DNA from: Streptomyces sp. Act143
Lineage (GTDB): Bacteria > Actinomycetota > Actinomycetes > Streptomycetales > Streptomycetaceae
Direction: 5' to 3'
DNA length: 64,000 nucleotides
NCBI RefSeq assembly: GCF_003143935.1
Contig: NZ_QFRX01000001.1
Coordinates: 1,188,071-1,252,070 of the forward strand
The notes beneath the pieces were generated by a model. It was not told the origin of the DNA. It saw only the letters and a list, made by a program, of their open reading frames with translations, and ran no database searches. Positions 19,203 to 28,418 of the stretch are shown here, piece after piece. Both the position numbers and the translations under genes were made by a program. Within the stretch, counting starts at the first letter, position 1. The number at the start of each line of letters is the position of its first letter.

Positions 19203-20303
19203 GTCGATCGCCGCGCTGTACGGCGCGATGTCCAGGCCCTGTTCGGTGAGCCACGCGTCCGAGTAGTACTTGTCGAGGTAGCGGTCGCCCGGGTCGCACA
19301 GCAGGGTCACCACGCTTCCCTGCCGGCCCTCGGCCACCATCTCGGCGACGATCTTCAGCGCGCTCCACAGCCCGGTCCCGGTCGAACCGCCGGCCTTGCG
19401 GCCGATGGCCCGCTCCAGGGCGCGTACGGCGGCGACGCTCGCCGCGTCGGGGACCTTCATCATCCGGTCGACGGCGCCGGGCACGAAGCTCGGTTCCATG
19501 CGCGGTCGGCCGATGCCCTCGATACGGGACCCGCAGTCGCAGGTGACGTCCGGATCGCCGGTGGTCCAGCCCTCGAAGAAACAGGAGTTCTCCGGGTCGG
19601 CGACACAGATGCGGGTGTCGCGCTGCGTGTAGTGGACGTACCGGGCGATGGTCGCCGAGGTGCCGCCGGTGCCGGCCGTGGCGACGATCCAGGCCGGCTC
19701 CGGGAACCGCTCCAACTCCAGCTGGCGGAAGACGGATTCGGCGATGTTGTTGTTGCCGCGCCAGTCCGTGGCCCGTTCCGCGTAGGTGAACTGGTCCATG
19801 TAGTGGCCGCCGGTGTCGGCCGCGAGACGGGCCGACTCCTCGTACATCTTGCGCGAGTCGTCCACGAAGTGGCACCGCCCGCCGTGGAACTCGATCAGTC
19901 GGATCTTCTCGGCGCTCGTCGTGCGCGGCATGACGGCGATGAAGGGCACCCCGATCAGCCCCGCGAAGTACGCCTCGGAGACCGCCGTCGAGCCGCTGGA
20001 CGCCTCGATCACCGGGCGGTCCGGCCGGATCCAGCCATTGCACAGGGCGTAGAGGAAGAGGGACCGGGCCAGCCGGTGCTTGAGGCTGCCGGTCGGGTGG
20101 GTCGACTCGTCCTTCAGGTACAGGTCGATGCCCCACCGCTCGGGCAGCGGGAAGCGCAGGAGGTGGGTGTCGGCCGAGCGGTTGGCGTCGGCCTGGACCT
20201 TTCGGACGGCCTCTTTCAGCCAGTCACGGTAGGCGGGGTCGCTGCGGTCGACGTCGAGGGTGTCGAGGGTCTCGCCCGTCCGGGATTGCTGGGGAGTGGG
20301 CAC
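19170..20303 (-). CDS. cds1: PLP-dependent cysteine desulfhydrase/synthase, Cds1-like
   Basis: About 377 aa from GTG 20303 with TTAGGAG 8 bases upstream. It is a fold-type II PLP enzyme: the PLP Lys is in [10 protein letters not shown] (about Lys75), with [10 protein letters not shown] and the glycine loop [10 protein letters not shown]. The block [23 protein letters not shown] and [15 protein letters not shown] is close to mycobacterial Cds1 (Rv3684), an L-cysteine desulfhydrase that releases hydrogen sulfide. Assignment to Cds1 is from remembered family sequence. It is divergent from the small hypothetical gene at 20648. Confidence 0.82.
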   Translation of the reverse strand: MPTPQQSRTGETLDTLDVDRSDPAYRDWLKEAVRKVQADANRSADTHLLRFPLPERWGIDLYLKDESTHPTGSLKHRLARSLFLYALCNGWIRPDRPVIEASSGSTAVSEAYFAGLIGVPFIAVMPRTTSAEKIRLIEFHGGRCHFVDDSRKMYEESARLAADTGGHYMDQFTYAERATDWRGNNNIAESVFRQLELERFPEPAWIVATAGTGGTSATIARYVHYTQRDTRICVADPENSCFFEGWTTGDPDVTCDCGSRIEGIGRPRMEPSFVPGAVDRMMKVPDAASVAAVRALERAIGRKAGGSTGTGLWSALKIVAEMVAEGRQGSVVTLLCDPGDRYLDKYYSDAWLTEQGLDIAPYSAAIDSLLATGVWPC

Positions 20304-20647
20304 GGCGCGGCTCCTAAGGGGTGGCGTCGACGACGGATCGCGCTGCCGACGCACCGATCATAAACACCTTCCGCACGCTTCTCACCTGCATAAACACACC
20401 TTTGAGCACCTCAAAGAGCACCCTGGGGGCGCGCTTCGCAGCACTCTGGGGGCGCATTCGCGCGAGTGCTCCGGGCGGTCCGGCCGAGGGCGTCATGCGC
20501 ACTGGTGCTCGACGCCGGGTGCGGGCAGACTGCACCGGACGGGACGAAGGTCCCCACGGGGGCGCACACTGGATCACGCAGGCGGCCGGTTCACGATCAC
20601 ACGATCGCGGGCCGGCTCGACGAGGGCGCACTAGGGGGCGGGGAGGC
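20304..20647. promoter_or_regulatory. 344-base divergent intergenic region with repeats
   Basis: No convincing gene is present. CATAAACAC occurs twice in the same direction (20359 and 20389), exactly 30 bases apart. A perfect palindrome TTTGAG-CAC-CTCAAA lies at 20401-20415. Two near-copies built around CTGGGGGCGC follow at about 20430-20475. The arrangement looks like binding sites on one face of the helix, probably controlling the Cds1-like gene, the small plus-strand gene, or both. Confidence 0.45.
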
Positions 20648-20971
20648 ATGGCGGAACCGGAGTTCACGGCCACGGGCGTGCGGATCGGGAAGCGGCTGCG
20701 CTCCCTCACCCGGGCCGGACAGGTGCGGATCAGCGGCGGCAGACTGGAACTGCTCACCAGCTACGGCAGCGAGATCGACAGCGCGCCGGTGCAGGCGGTG
20801 CGCGCCTCCAAGCCCTGGTTCGCCCCCGACGACAGGGCACTTGCCGACCTCAACGGCAAGCGGTACCTGCTCACACTCGGCGACCACGATCCCGCTCCGG
20901 GCGAGCCGGGACCACCGGCGGCACGCCGGTTCATCGAGGCGGTGCGGAAGGCCGCGGGGCGCAAGGGGTGA
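20648..20971 (+). CDS. Small conserved hypothetical protein
   Basis: 107 aa, soluble, with a basic N-terminal part (GVRIGKRLRSLTRAGQVRIS) and a beta-rich centre (GGRLELLTSYGSEIDSAPV). No known motif. The start is ATG 20648 with GGGGAGG directly upstream; the track of codons before it has no homology character. It reads like an actinomycete-specific conserved protein. Function unknown. Confidence 0.65.
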   Translation: MAEPEFTATGVRIGKRLRSLTRAGQVRISGGRLELLTSYGSEIDSAPVQAVRASKPWFAPDDRALADLNGKRYLLTLGDHDPAPGEPGPPAARRFIEAVRKAAGRKG

Positions 20972-21158
20972 GGCACCGCGAGTTGCGGTGACCCACCCCC
21001 TGGGTCACGCTGTTCTCACGTCACTCTGGGTTTACCGGCGATAACGCTGCGAACCAGCCCGCCGGGCATGGCAGCAGGCGGCCGCTTCACCAGGCGCCCT
21101 GCTGGATCGATCCGAACTCCGTGTTCTTCCGGACCTCTTCAGTCGGGGAGTCGCAGCC

Positions 21159-21695
21159 GTGATCAGTCACCCAAGCAGGCACTGCACGGTGGAGCTCCAA
21201 GCCCTGCCGTCGCGGATCGGCCAGGTCCGCAGAATCGTCTCTGCGCAGTTGCGCTACTGGCATCTGGACCCCCTCATAGACCGGGCGGCGCTCGGTGTGA
21301 CGGAGCTGTTGACCAACGTCCACCGGCACGCCCAGCCCGACAAGATGTGCACCGTGGAGATCGAGCTGCTGCTCGACCGGCTCACGGTCTCGGTGCACGA
21401 CCACGACCCGCGACTGCCGGCCGTGGAGACCATGACGGACGACGCCGACTCGCTCGCCACGTGCGGACGCGGGCTCGCGATGGTGGCCGCCGTCAGCGAG
21501 AGCTGGGGCGTGCGGGCGAACGGCGAGTCGGGGAAGGTCGTGTGGTTCACGCTCTCCGCAGCCGCCGCCGCTTCGGCGCGCGCGCCGCGCAGGACCCCGG
21601 GCAAGACCACCGGCGGCATGTTCGCCGAGGTCGAGCACGCCATCGACGGCCGCAGGGCCGAACACGCTCCCGCCCGGTCGGCCGTTGCCGGCTGA
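21159..21695 (+). CDS. Anti-sigma-type ATP-binding protein (HATPase)
   Basis: 178 aa from GTG 21159, with GGGGAG upstream. It has a SpoIIAB/RsbW-like GHKL ATPase domain: N box ELLTNVHRHAQ (about 48-58), a G1-like VHDHDPRLP and a G2-like GRGLAMVAAV. Streptomyces encode many such stand-alone kinases that phosphorylate anti-anti-sigma factors or bind sigma factors. No partner anti-anti-sigma gene is adjacent. The C-terminal 35 residues are charged and probably disordered. Confidence 0.85.
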   Translation: MISHPSRHCTVELQALPSRIGQVRRIVSAQLRYWHLDPLIDRAALGVTELLTNVHRHAQPDKMCTVEIELLLDRLTVSVHDHDPRLPAVETMTDDADSLATCGRGLAMVAAVSESWGVRANGESGKVVWFTLSAAAAASARAPRRTPGKTTGGMFAEVEHAIDGRRAEHAPARSAVAG

Positions 21696-21721
21696 CCGGG
21701 CGGTGACAGGCGCCGCCGCTC

Positions 21722-22048
21722 TCAGGGCACCGGCTGAAGCCGGCGCTCGCGCAGGGCCGCCGTGCACACGTCCGCCGTCGCCCGGGCGTGGTCCGCCGGA
21801 TCGTGCCCGGGTACGAGAACGCCGCTCACCCCGTCGCGGACCGCCGCCGGCAGACCGCCGGCCTCGGCGGCGATGACCGGGATGCCGCAGGCCTGCGCCT
21901 CGACGGCCACCCGGCCGAAGGAGTCGCTGCGGGACGGCATGACCGGCACGGAGGCCGCCCGGTACCAGGCGGCGAACCGGTCTTCAGCGCCCGGCGGCCG
22001 GAACCGTATGGTGTCGCAGCTGCCCGGGCGTGCCGTCAGTTCCTGCGG
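21722..22048 (-). pseudogene. C-terminal remnant of an MshA-like glycosyltransferase
   Basis: Translating the minus strand directly after the glyA stop gives IRFRPPGAEDRFAAWYRAA, then PSRSDSFGRVAVEAQACG, PVIAAEAGGLP and AVRDGVSG. This is the C-terminal nucleotide-sugar site of family GT4, closest in memory to MshA (mycothiol first step). The N-terminal two thirds and a proper start are missing, and the tail after HDPADHARA diverges. Only a 75-codon stretch from a GTG at 21949 could be translated. I call it a decayed fragment. Confidence 0.72.
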
Positions 22049-23305
22049 TCACAGGCCGGGGTAAAGCGGGTGCTTGTCGGCCAGGGCCTTGACCCGGGCC
22101 TTGAGCGCCTCGGCGTCGTACGACGGCTTCAGCACCGCCGCGATCACGTCCGCGACCTCGGCGAAGTCCTCGGCCGTGAAGCCGCGGGTGGCCAGCGCCG
22201 GGGTGCCGATACGCAGGCCCGACGTCACCATGGGCGGGCGCGGATCGTTGGGGACGGCGTTGCGGTTGACCGTGATGCCGACCTCGTGCAGCCGGTCCTC
22301 GGCCTGCCGGCCGTCCAGCTCCGACTCGCGCAGGTCCACCAGGATCAGGTGCACGTCCGTGCCACCGGAGAGCACGTTGACCCCGGCCTCGCGGGCGTCG
22401 TCGGCCGTCAGACGCTCGGCGAGGATGCGCGCACCCTCCACGGTACGCCGCTGCCGCTCCTTGAACTCCTCGCTCGCGGCGACCTTGAAGGACACCGCCT
22501 TCGCCGCGATCACATGCTCCAGCGGACCGCCCTGGAAGCCCGGGAAGACGGACGAGTTCAGCTTCTTGGCGAAGTCCTGCCTGGCCAGGATGATCCCGCC
22601 GCGCGGGCCGCCCAGGGTCTTGTGGGTGGTGGAGGTGACCACGTCGGCGTACTCGACCGGGTTGGGGTGCAGCCCGGCCGCGACCAGACCGGCGAAGTGC
22701 GCCATGTCGACCCACAGGTGGGCCTCGACCTCGTCGGCGATCCGCCGGAACTCCGCGAAGTCCAGCTGCCGCGGGTAGGCGGACCAGCCGGCGATGATCA
22801 CCTTCGGGCGGTGCTCCTTGGCCAGGCGCTCCACCTCGGCCATGTCGACCAGACCGGCGTCGTCGACGTGGTAGGCGACCACGTTGAACTGCTTGCCGGA
22901 GAAGTTCAGCCGCATGCCGTGGGTGAGGTGCCCGCCGTGCGCGAGGTCCAGGCCGAGGATCGTGTCGCCGGGCTGGGCCAGCGCGAACAGCGCGGCCTGG
23001 TTGGCGGAGGCGCCGGAGTGGGGCTGGACGTTGGCGTACTCGGCGCCGAACAGCTCCTTGACCCGGTCGATGGCGATCTGCTCGGTGACGTCGACGTGCT
23101 CACAGCCGCCGTAGTAGCGCCGTCCCGGGTAGCCCTCGGCGTACTTGTTGGTCAGGACCGAGCCCTGCGCCTCCATGACCGCCAGCGGAGCGAAGTTCTC
23201 CGAGGCGATCATCTCCAGCGTGGACTGCTGACGGTGCAGCTCGGCGTCGACCGCCGCGGCGACCTCCGGATCGAACTCATGCAGGGAGGCGTTGAACAGG
23301 GTCAT
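22049..23305 (-). CDS. glyA: Serine hydroxymethyltransferase
   Basis: 418 aa, the usual family length. The PLP lysine is in [13 protein letters not shown], with [10 protein letters not shown] at the N-terminus and [14 protein letters not shown]. GlyA interconverts glycine plus methylene-THF with serine, closing the betaine-to-glycine route of this island. The start is ATG 23305, with GAAGGAGA 7 bases upstream; the frame is open further but not conserved. It is divergent from the first IclR gene and has operator-like sites upstream. It is likely a catabolic copy next to a housekeeping one elsewhere. Confidence 0.95.
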   Translation of the reverse strand: MTLFNASLHEFDPEVAAAVDAELHRQQSTLEMIASENFAPLAVMEAQGSVLTNKYAEGYPGRRYYGGCEHVDVTEQIAIDRVKELFGAEYANVQPHSGASANQAALFALAQPGDTILGLDLAHGGHLTHGMRLNFSGKQFNVVAYHVDDAGLVDMAEVERLAKEHRPKVIIAGWSAYPRQLDFAEFRRIADEVEAHLWVDMAHFAGLVAAGLHPNPVEYADVVTSTTHKTLGGPRGGIILARQDFAKKLNSSVFPGFQGGPLEHVIAAKAVSFKVAASEEFKERQRRTVEGARILAERLTADDAREAGVNVLSGGTDVHLILVDLRESELDGRQAEDRLHEVGITVNRNAVPNDPRPPMVTSGLRIGTPALATRGFTAEDFAEVADVIAAVLKPSYDAEALKARVKALADKHPLYPGL

Positions 23306-23369
23306 CGGCGGTCTCCTTCGGCGGGGAAGAGCGGGGACAGGAGACGAGAGGTGTCTCATATGAAACAAC

Positions 23370-23390
23370 GTCAATCGCTATACGCAACAT
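23370..23390 (-). promoter_or_regulatory. Island operator upstream of glyA
   Basis: GTCAATC-N7-GCAACAT with spacer GCTATAC on the plus strand. On the glyA strand it reads ATGTTGC-GTATAGC-GATTGAC. One arm is perfect to the GTTGC/GCAAC consensus and the other is degenerate. Position about 65 bases before the glyA start fits repressor or activator binding. Confidence 0.6.
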
Positions 23391-23453
23391 GGTTTCCGTG
23401 CGGCCCGGCGCTTGTCAAGGGAGCGGTCGCGCATCAATTTCCTATGGCGCTCC

Positions 23454-23474
23454 ATGTTGCATGTAACGCAACAT
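23454..23474 (+). promoter_or_regulatory. Perfect island operator, glyA/IclR region
   Basis: ATGTTGC and GCAACAT arms of 7 bases flank the spacer ATGTAAC: a perfect inverted repeat. It lies about 160 bases from each divergent start and is the best-matched copy of the operator family in this window. Confidence 0.65.
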
Positions 23475-23631
23475 AGGGAGCTCATGCCACGTTCGAGCGC
23501 GCAGTCTCCTTCCCCTGAGGAACGGGCGGCCTTAAGGTGCGCACAGACACCCGGAGTCGAGTGCCCAACCGGCCCCGAGCGCGGGCGCCATGCCCCCTCG
23601 CCACGCATCGGCGATCGCGTACAGTTGCGTC

Positions 23632-24429
23632 ATGAGCAACGGAAGCGCAGATAGCGAAACAGTGGTTCCCGCCTCGAACGGGGTGCAGTCCGTCGACCGT
23701 GCCGTCAGCGTCCTGGAGATCCTCGCCCAGCGCGGCGAGGCGGGCGTCAGCGAGGTAGCGGCCGAGATCGAGGTCCACAAGTCGACCGCGTTCCGGCTGC
23801 TCGGCGCCCTGGAGGCGCGCGGCCTCGTCGAGCAGACCGCCGAACGCGGCAAGTACCGGCTGGGTTTCGGGGTCGTACGACTGGCCGGTGCGGTCACGGG
23901 CCGGCTCGACGTCACCCAGCAGGGCCGGCAGGTGTGCGAGCGGCTCAGCGAGGAGATCGGCGAGACCGTCAACATCGCTGTCCTCCAGGAGCACTATGCG
24001 GTCAACCTCCACCAGGTCCGCGGCCCCGGCGCCGTCGGCACCCACAACTGGGTCGGCCAGCTCACCCCGGTGCACGCCACGTCGAGCGGCAAGATCCTGC
24101 TGGCCCACCTGTCCGAGAAGGAGCGCGCCGACGTGCTCGCGGCGTCCGGGACGAAGAAGCTGACGCCGCACACGCTGACCGTCAGGACGAAGCTGGAGAA
24201 GGACCTGGCCGCGGCGCGCGAACGCGGATACGCCGTGACACTGGAGGAACTCGAGCTCGGACTGCACGCCATGGCGGCCCCGATCCGGGCCCGGGACGGC
24301 GAGGTCGTCGCCGCTCTCAGCGCCTCCGGACCGGCGTACCGCTTCACCGAGGACCGCATCCATGAACTCGCGCCCCTGCTGATGAAGGGCGCGCAGGAGA
24401 TCAGCCACCGGATGGGCTTCCTGGGCTGA
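23632..24429 (+). CDS. IclR-family regulator, first copy
   Basis: 265 aa. The N-terminal winged helix (SVLEILAQRGEAGVSEVAAE, then HKSTAFRLLGALEARG) is followed by an IclR effector domain ending in AALSASGPAYRFTEDR. It is divergent from glyA and next to soxG. A second IclR gene of the same length (42574) is about 81% identical and its recognition-helix stretch is identical, so both probably bind the same operators. The start is ATG 23632, with TACAGT 6 bases before it and no ribosome-binding sequence. The likely inducer is glycine betaine, choline or a demethylation product; this is inference. Confidence 0.9.
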   Translation: MSNGSADSETVVPASNGVQSVDRAVSVLEILAQRGEAGVSEVAAEIEVHKSTAFRLLGALEARGLVEQTAERGKYRLGFGVVRLAGAVTGRLDVTQQGRQVCERLSEEIGETVNIAVLQEHYAVNLHQVRGPGAVGTHNWVGQLTPVHATSSGKILLAHLSEKERADVLAASGTKKLTPHTLTVRTKLEKDLAAARERGYAVTLEELELGLHAMAAPIRARDGEVVAALSASGPAYRFTEDRIHELAPLLMKGAQEISHRMGFLG

Positions 24430-24546
24430 GCCGCCCTCTCCCCGACCGCCTCGGCGCCCCTACGGGCCGCGTACCGGTGGTGGGGGTCGTGACGGTCGCA
24501 GGGTTCGGCTTTCCGTGCGGATGACGGCGGACGCGGCAGACGCCGG

Positions 24547-25137
24547 TCAGACGTATTCGGTTGCCGCGTCGAGCAGCCAGTCCGCCAGGTAGCCGGCGAA
24601 CGTCGAGCGGACCAGCACCCAGAACCCTGCCCTGGTTTCGTCCCGGGCGACCAGGATCACCTGCGTGCGCCCCAGGGTGGTCTGGGCGCAGCGGCCCGGA
24701 CCGAAGGCCCGCGGGTGCAGGTCCAGGGCACAGCCGTGGGCCAGCAGGTCGACCGCGCGGGGGCCGGTGACCAGGAGCGTGGTGCGCTGCGCGGAGACGT
24801 CGGTGACGGAGACCGGCTCGTCTGCCGCGGCCTCCCGGATCCGGCTCTCCAGGTCCCGTGCGCCGCCCGGCCGGCCCACCAGCAGCCATTCGTCCGGGCC
24901 GAGCCACAGTGCGGTCGACTCCCCCGCGCGGACCACGGTGTTGGGCTGGAGGGGAAGCTGGAGGCCCAGCGCCAGCCCGACGGCCTCCGCCGCCGGTCCC
25001 TTGGCGTCGAACCGGACGTTGAGCTGGGTGAGGAAGGGGAGTTCGGCCAGCCGGATCGCGCCGCCGGAACCGCGGGTGGCGGCGGCCAGACGGGCGGCGG
25101 CGTGGGCCAGGGGGCTGGTGAGTGCGGTGTCAGCCAT
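24547..25137 (-). CDS. soxG: Sarcosine oxidase gamma subunit
   Basis: 196 aa, last gene of the dimethylglycine/sarcosine operon. It shows the SoxG pattern: LNVRFDAKGPAAEAVG, TALWLGPDEWLL, and a GCALDLHP motif, ending in a small folate-domain-like fold. In heterotetrameric sarcosine oxidase it forms a structural subunit next to SoxA. The ATG at 25137 overlaps the last 8 bases of the upstream gene, so translation is probably coupled. Confidence 0.93.
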   Translation of the reverse strand: MADTALTSPLAHAAARLAAATRGSGGAIRLAELPFLTQLNVRFDAKGPAAEAVGLALGLQLPLQPNTVVRAGESTALWLGPDEWLLVGRPGGARDLESRIREAAADEPVSVTDVSAQRTTLLVTGPRAVDLLAHGCALDLHPRAFGPGRCAQTTLGRTQVILVARDETRAGFWVLVRSTFAGYLADWLLDAATEYV

Positions 25138-28100
25138 CACGGCGGGCTCCCTCGGGGTCGTAGAGGACGGGGCCGGCGACGGTCACCGGGACCAGCCGGT
25201 CGCCGACGGGGGCGTAGAGCCGCTCGCCGATGCGGTCCCGGCCGCCCTTGATCAGGGCGAGCGCGAAGGTCCGGCCCAGCGCCGCGCTGCGGTAGCTGGA
25301 GGTGACGTGGCCCAGCATCGGGACGGGCGGGGCGGGCAGCGCACTGTCGGCGACCAGCTGCGTGCCCTCGGGCAGGAAGGCCGCCGGGTCCTCGGGGAGC
25401 AGGCCGACCAGGTGCTTGCGGTCGGGGCGGGCGGTGTCGGCGCGGGCGTAGGAGCGCTTGCCGATGAAGTCGGGCTTCTTCTTCGAGACCGCCCAGCTCA
25501 TGCCGAGGTCGTGCGGGGTGACCGTGCCGTCGGTGTCCTGGCCGATGATCGGGTAGCCCTTCTCGGCGCGCAGCACGTGCATGGTCTCGGTGCCGTACGG
25601 GGTGATGCCGTACGGGGCGCCGGCCTCGTGCACCGCCTCCCAGAGGGGCAGGGCCTGCCACGGGGACACGTTGATCTCGTAGGCGAGTTCACCGGAGAAG
25701 CTGATCCGGCAGACCCTCGCCTCGATGCCCGCGACGGTCGTCTCCCGCCACGCCATGAACGGGAAGTCCTCGTTGGACACGGCCAGTTCGGGAGCGAGCG
25801 AGGCGAGCACCGCGCGGGACTGCGGGCCGACCAGGGCGACCGTGGCCCACTGCTCGGTCACGGAGGTGCAGTGGACCTTCAGTTCTGGCCACTCCGTCTG
25901 GAGCCACTCCTCCATCCAGTCCAGGACGGCGGCGGCGTTGCCGGTCGTCGTGGTGACCAGGAAGCGGTCCTGGGCGACGCGGATGACGGTGCCGTCGTCG
26001 AAGACCATGCCGTCCGGGCGGCACATCACGCCGTAGCGGATCATGCCGACCTTCAGAGTACTCATCATGTTGGTGTAGAGCAGGTCGAGGAAGGCGCCGG
26101 CGTCCGGGCCCTGGACGTCGATCTTGCCCAGGGTGGAGGCGTCCATGAACCCCACGCTCTGGCGCGTCGCGGCGCACTCGCGCAGCACCGCGGCCTCCAT
26201 GTCCTCGCCGTCCCGCGGGTAGTACCAGGGGCGCTTCCACTGGCCGACGTTCTCGAACAGCGCGCCGTGCGCGACGTGCCACGCGTGGAGGGCGGTCGTG
26301 CGGACCGGGTCGCTCAGGGCGCCCCGGTCGCGGCCCGCGAGGGCGGCGAAGGAGACCGGGGTGTACGGCGGGCGGAACGTGGTCGTGCCGAGCGCCGAGA
26401 TGTCCACGCCGAGCAGTTCGGCGACGACGCCACCGGCCAGGACTCCGGACGTCTTGCCCTGGTCGTTGGCGGTGCCCGCGGTCGTGTAGCGCTTGGTGTG
26501 CTCGACCGAGCGCATGCCGGCGCCGGTGGCGCGGGCCAGGTCGGCGACGGTGACGTCGCGTTGGAGGTCGACGAAGCACGGGCCGTCCGTGGCGCCCGGG
26601 ACGACGTACACGTGCATGGGCGGGGTGTACGGCTGGGCGGCGACGGCCGGGAGGCGGGGCGCCTCGGCGGTGTAGCCCTCCGCCTCGATCGCGCGGGCGC
26701 CCGCCGCGGCGCCCTGGGCGAGGGCTCCGGCCAGGTCGGACACTCCGCTCGCGCTGCCCGCGACCTCGACGGCCTGGCGACCGCTGTCCGGGACGAAGGA
26801 GCCGAGTTCCTCGTCGTGGCGGAGCCTGCCGCCGGACTGGCTGAACAGGTGGGCCACCGGGTTCCAGCCGCCGGAGACCAGCAGCAGGTCCACGGCGAAC
26901 TGCCGCTGCCCGGCGGACTCGCCGTACGGGGCGACGGTCACGGAGGTGATCCGCGGGTTGCCTTCCGTGCCGATGACGGCGTGGCCTGGGAGGACCTCGA
27001 TGCCGGCCGCGCGGGCGCGCGCCGCCCACTCCCCCGGTTCCGGGCGCGTGTCGACGACGGCGGTGATCTCGATGCCCGCCGCCTTGGCGTCCAACGCCGC
27101 CGCGTAGGCGCTGTCGTTGGTGGTGAGGACGACCGCGCGGCGGCCCGGCAGGGCGCCGTGCCGGTTGATGTGGGTGCGGGCCGAGGAGGCCAGCATCACG
27201 CCGGGGCGGTCGTTGTCCGGGAAGGCCAGTGAGCGTTCGTGGGCGCCGGTGGCGAGGACGACCCGGCGGGCGCGGATGCGCCAGACGCGTTCGCGGGCGG
27301 TGGTGGCGGGGGCGGCCGAGCCGAGGTGGTTGGTGCGGCGTTCGACGGCGAGGAGGTGGTTGTCGTCGTAGTAGCCGAAGACGGTGGTGCGGGGCAGGAC
27401 GCGGACCTCGGGGGCGGCGGCCAGCCGGTCGGCGGTCTCCCGCACCCAGTCGAGGTGTTCGCCCGTGCCGAGGAGGCTGCCACCGGGTTCCGGCTGGTCG
27501 TCGGCGAGGATCACGCGGGCGCCGCTGCTCGCCGCGGCGGCGGCAGCGGCGAGTCCGGCCGGGCCCGCGCCCACGATCAGGAGGTCGCAGTGGGCGTGTA
27601 CGGCGTCGTAGCGGGCGGGGTCGGGGGTGGTGGCGAGGCGGCCCTGGCCGGGGAGGGCGGTGGCGACGAGGCCGTCGTAGAGCTCGACGGTCGTCGCGGG
27701 GAGCATGGGCTCGGGGAAGGGTTCCTCGATCTGGATCACCGCGTTGGGCTCTTCGACGCCTGCGGAGAAGATGCCCCGGGGGCGGCCGAGCTTGATGCTG
27801 GTGCCGGTCTGGATGACGCCGTTGGCGAGGAGGGCGGAGGCGAGGGTGTCGCCCTGGTAGCCCTGGTATGCGGTGCCGTCGAAGGTGAAGGTGAGGGGGG
27901 TGGTGCGGTCTATGCGGCCCCGGGTGGGGTGGCGGAACGGCTGGGTTTCCTCACCCCCGCCGCCCCTGCCCGTCCCATCCTCCAGGGGTTCCGCCCCTTC
28001 GGCCCCGGCCGGGGGCTCTGCCCCCAGACCCCCGGTCGGCCCTGAAAGGGCCTTGTCCTCAGACGCCGGACGGGCTGGGATGGCCGGACTCGGCTGAGAC

Positions 28101-28393
28101 CTGACCGGCTTGGGTTCCGGCACCGCCGGGCGTTCCTCTCCTGTCCTGTACACCGTCAGGATCTCGTTCGTCGATGTGTCGCGTACCGCGTTGAACCAGC
28201 GGCGGCAGCCTGCCGCGTGGCTCCAGCGCTCCGCGAAGGGGCCCTTGGGGTTGTCGCGGAAGAAGAGGTAGCGGGCCCATTCATCGTCGCTGAGGGACGA
28301 CGGGTTCTCCGGGTAGGGGACGTGGGCCTGTCCGCCGTAGTGGAACTCGGCCTCGTCGCGGGGCCCGCACCACGGGCAGGGGATCAGCAGCAT
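25130..28393 (-). CDS. soxDA: Fused sarcosine oxidase delta-alpha subunits
   Basis: 1087 aa in one open frame. Residues 1-90 are SoxD with its zinc ligands Cys6, Cys9, His59 and Cys63. Residues about 150-1087 are SoxA: a ferredoxin-like N-terminal fold, an NAD-binding GAGPAGLAAAA segment near 276, and a GcvT-like folate domain from about 690. Both are normally separate genes. The joining segment (about residues 100-149) is a Gly/Ala/Pro/Glu-rich stretch encoded by what looks like a common Streptomyces interspersed repeat. The enzyme oxidises sarcosine to glycine and passes the carbon to THF. A sequencing frameshift artefact is possible but not suggested by the clean frame. Confidence 0.88.
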   Translation of the reverse strand: MLLIPCPWCGPRDEAEFHYGGQAHVPYPENPSSLSDDEWARYLFFRDNPKGPFAERWSHAAGCRRWFNAVRDTSTNEILTVYRTGEERPAVPEPKPVRSQPSPAIPARPASEDKALSGPTGGLGAEPPAGAEGAEPLEDGTGRGGGGEETQPFRHPTRGRIDRTTPLTFTFDGTAYQGYQGDTLASALLANGVIQTGTSIKLGRPRGIFSAGVEEPNAVIQIEEPFPEPMLPATTVELYDGLVATALPGQGRLATTPDPARYDAVHAHCDLLIVGAGPAGLAAAAAAASSGARVILADDQPEPGGSLLGTGEHLDWVRETADRLAAAPEVRVLPRTTVFGYYDDNHLLAVERRTNHLGSAAPATTARERVWRIRARRVVLATGAHERSLAFPDNDRPGVMLASSARTHINRHGALPGRRAVVLTTNDSAYAAALDAKAAGIEITAVVDTRPEPGEWAARARAAGIEVLPGHAVIGTEGNPRITSVTVAPYGESAGQRQFAVDLLLVSGGWNPVAHLFSQSGGRLRHDEELGSFVPDSGRQAVEVAGSASGVSDLAGALAQGAAAGARAIEAEGYTAEAPRLPAVAAQPYTPPMHVYVVPGATDGPCFVDLQRDVTVADLARATGAGMRSVEHTKRYTTAGTANDQGKTSGVLAGGVVAELLGVDISALGTTTFRPPYTPVSFAALAGRDRGALSDPVRTTALHAWHVAHGALFENVGQWKRPWYYPRDGEDMEAAVLRECAATRQSVGFMDASTLGKIDVQGPDAGAFLDLLYTNMMSTLKVGMIRYGVMCRPDGMVFDDGTVIRVAQDRFLVTTTTGNAAAVLDWMEEWLQTEWPELKVHCTSVTEQWATVALVGPQSRAVLASLAPELAVSNEDFPFMAWRETTVAGIEARVCRISFSGELAYEINVSPWQALPLWEAVHEAGAPYGITPYGTETMHVLRAEKGYPIIGQDTDGTVTPHDLGMSWAVSKKKPDFIGKRSYARADTARPDRKHLVGLLPEDPAAFLPEGTQLVADSALPAPPVPMLGHVTSSYRSAALGRTFALALIKGGRDRIGERLYAPVGDRLVPVTVAGPVLYDPEGARRDG
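27950..28085. repeat. Interspersed GC-rich repeat inside the soxD-soxA frame
   Basis: The sequence is built from GGGGGCTCTGCCCCC (a palindrome), then CAGACCCCCGGTCGGCCCTG, CCTTGTCCTC, and CGCCGGACGGGC. I recognise this as the widespread intergenic repeat of many Streptomyces genomes. It normally lies between genes. Here it is read through and encodes the linker of the fusion protein. Boundaries are approximate. Confidence 0.65.
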
Positions 28394-28418
28394 GTCGTTC
28401 GGCTCCCTTGAGGATCCC

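Larger units (their letters stand above)
23306..23631. promoter_or_regulatory. 326-base divergent control region of glyA and the first IclR gene
   Basis: No gene is seen here. It contains two copies of the island operator (23370-23390 and 23454-23474), listed separately. A TANNNT box TACAGT (23620-23625) stands 6 bases before the IclR ATG, the spacing of a leaderless transcript. A CATATGAAAC motif at 23357 recurs near the Rieske oxygenase promoter (44597). Confidence 0.6.

Noticed and set aside
25130..28393. soxDA fusion as a sequencing error
   Set aside because: The frame is uninterrupted through SoxD, the linker and SoxA. A frameshift would disrupt, not extend, reading. The linker has a plausible repeat origin, so I keep it as a fusion, while noting that resequencing could test it.
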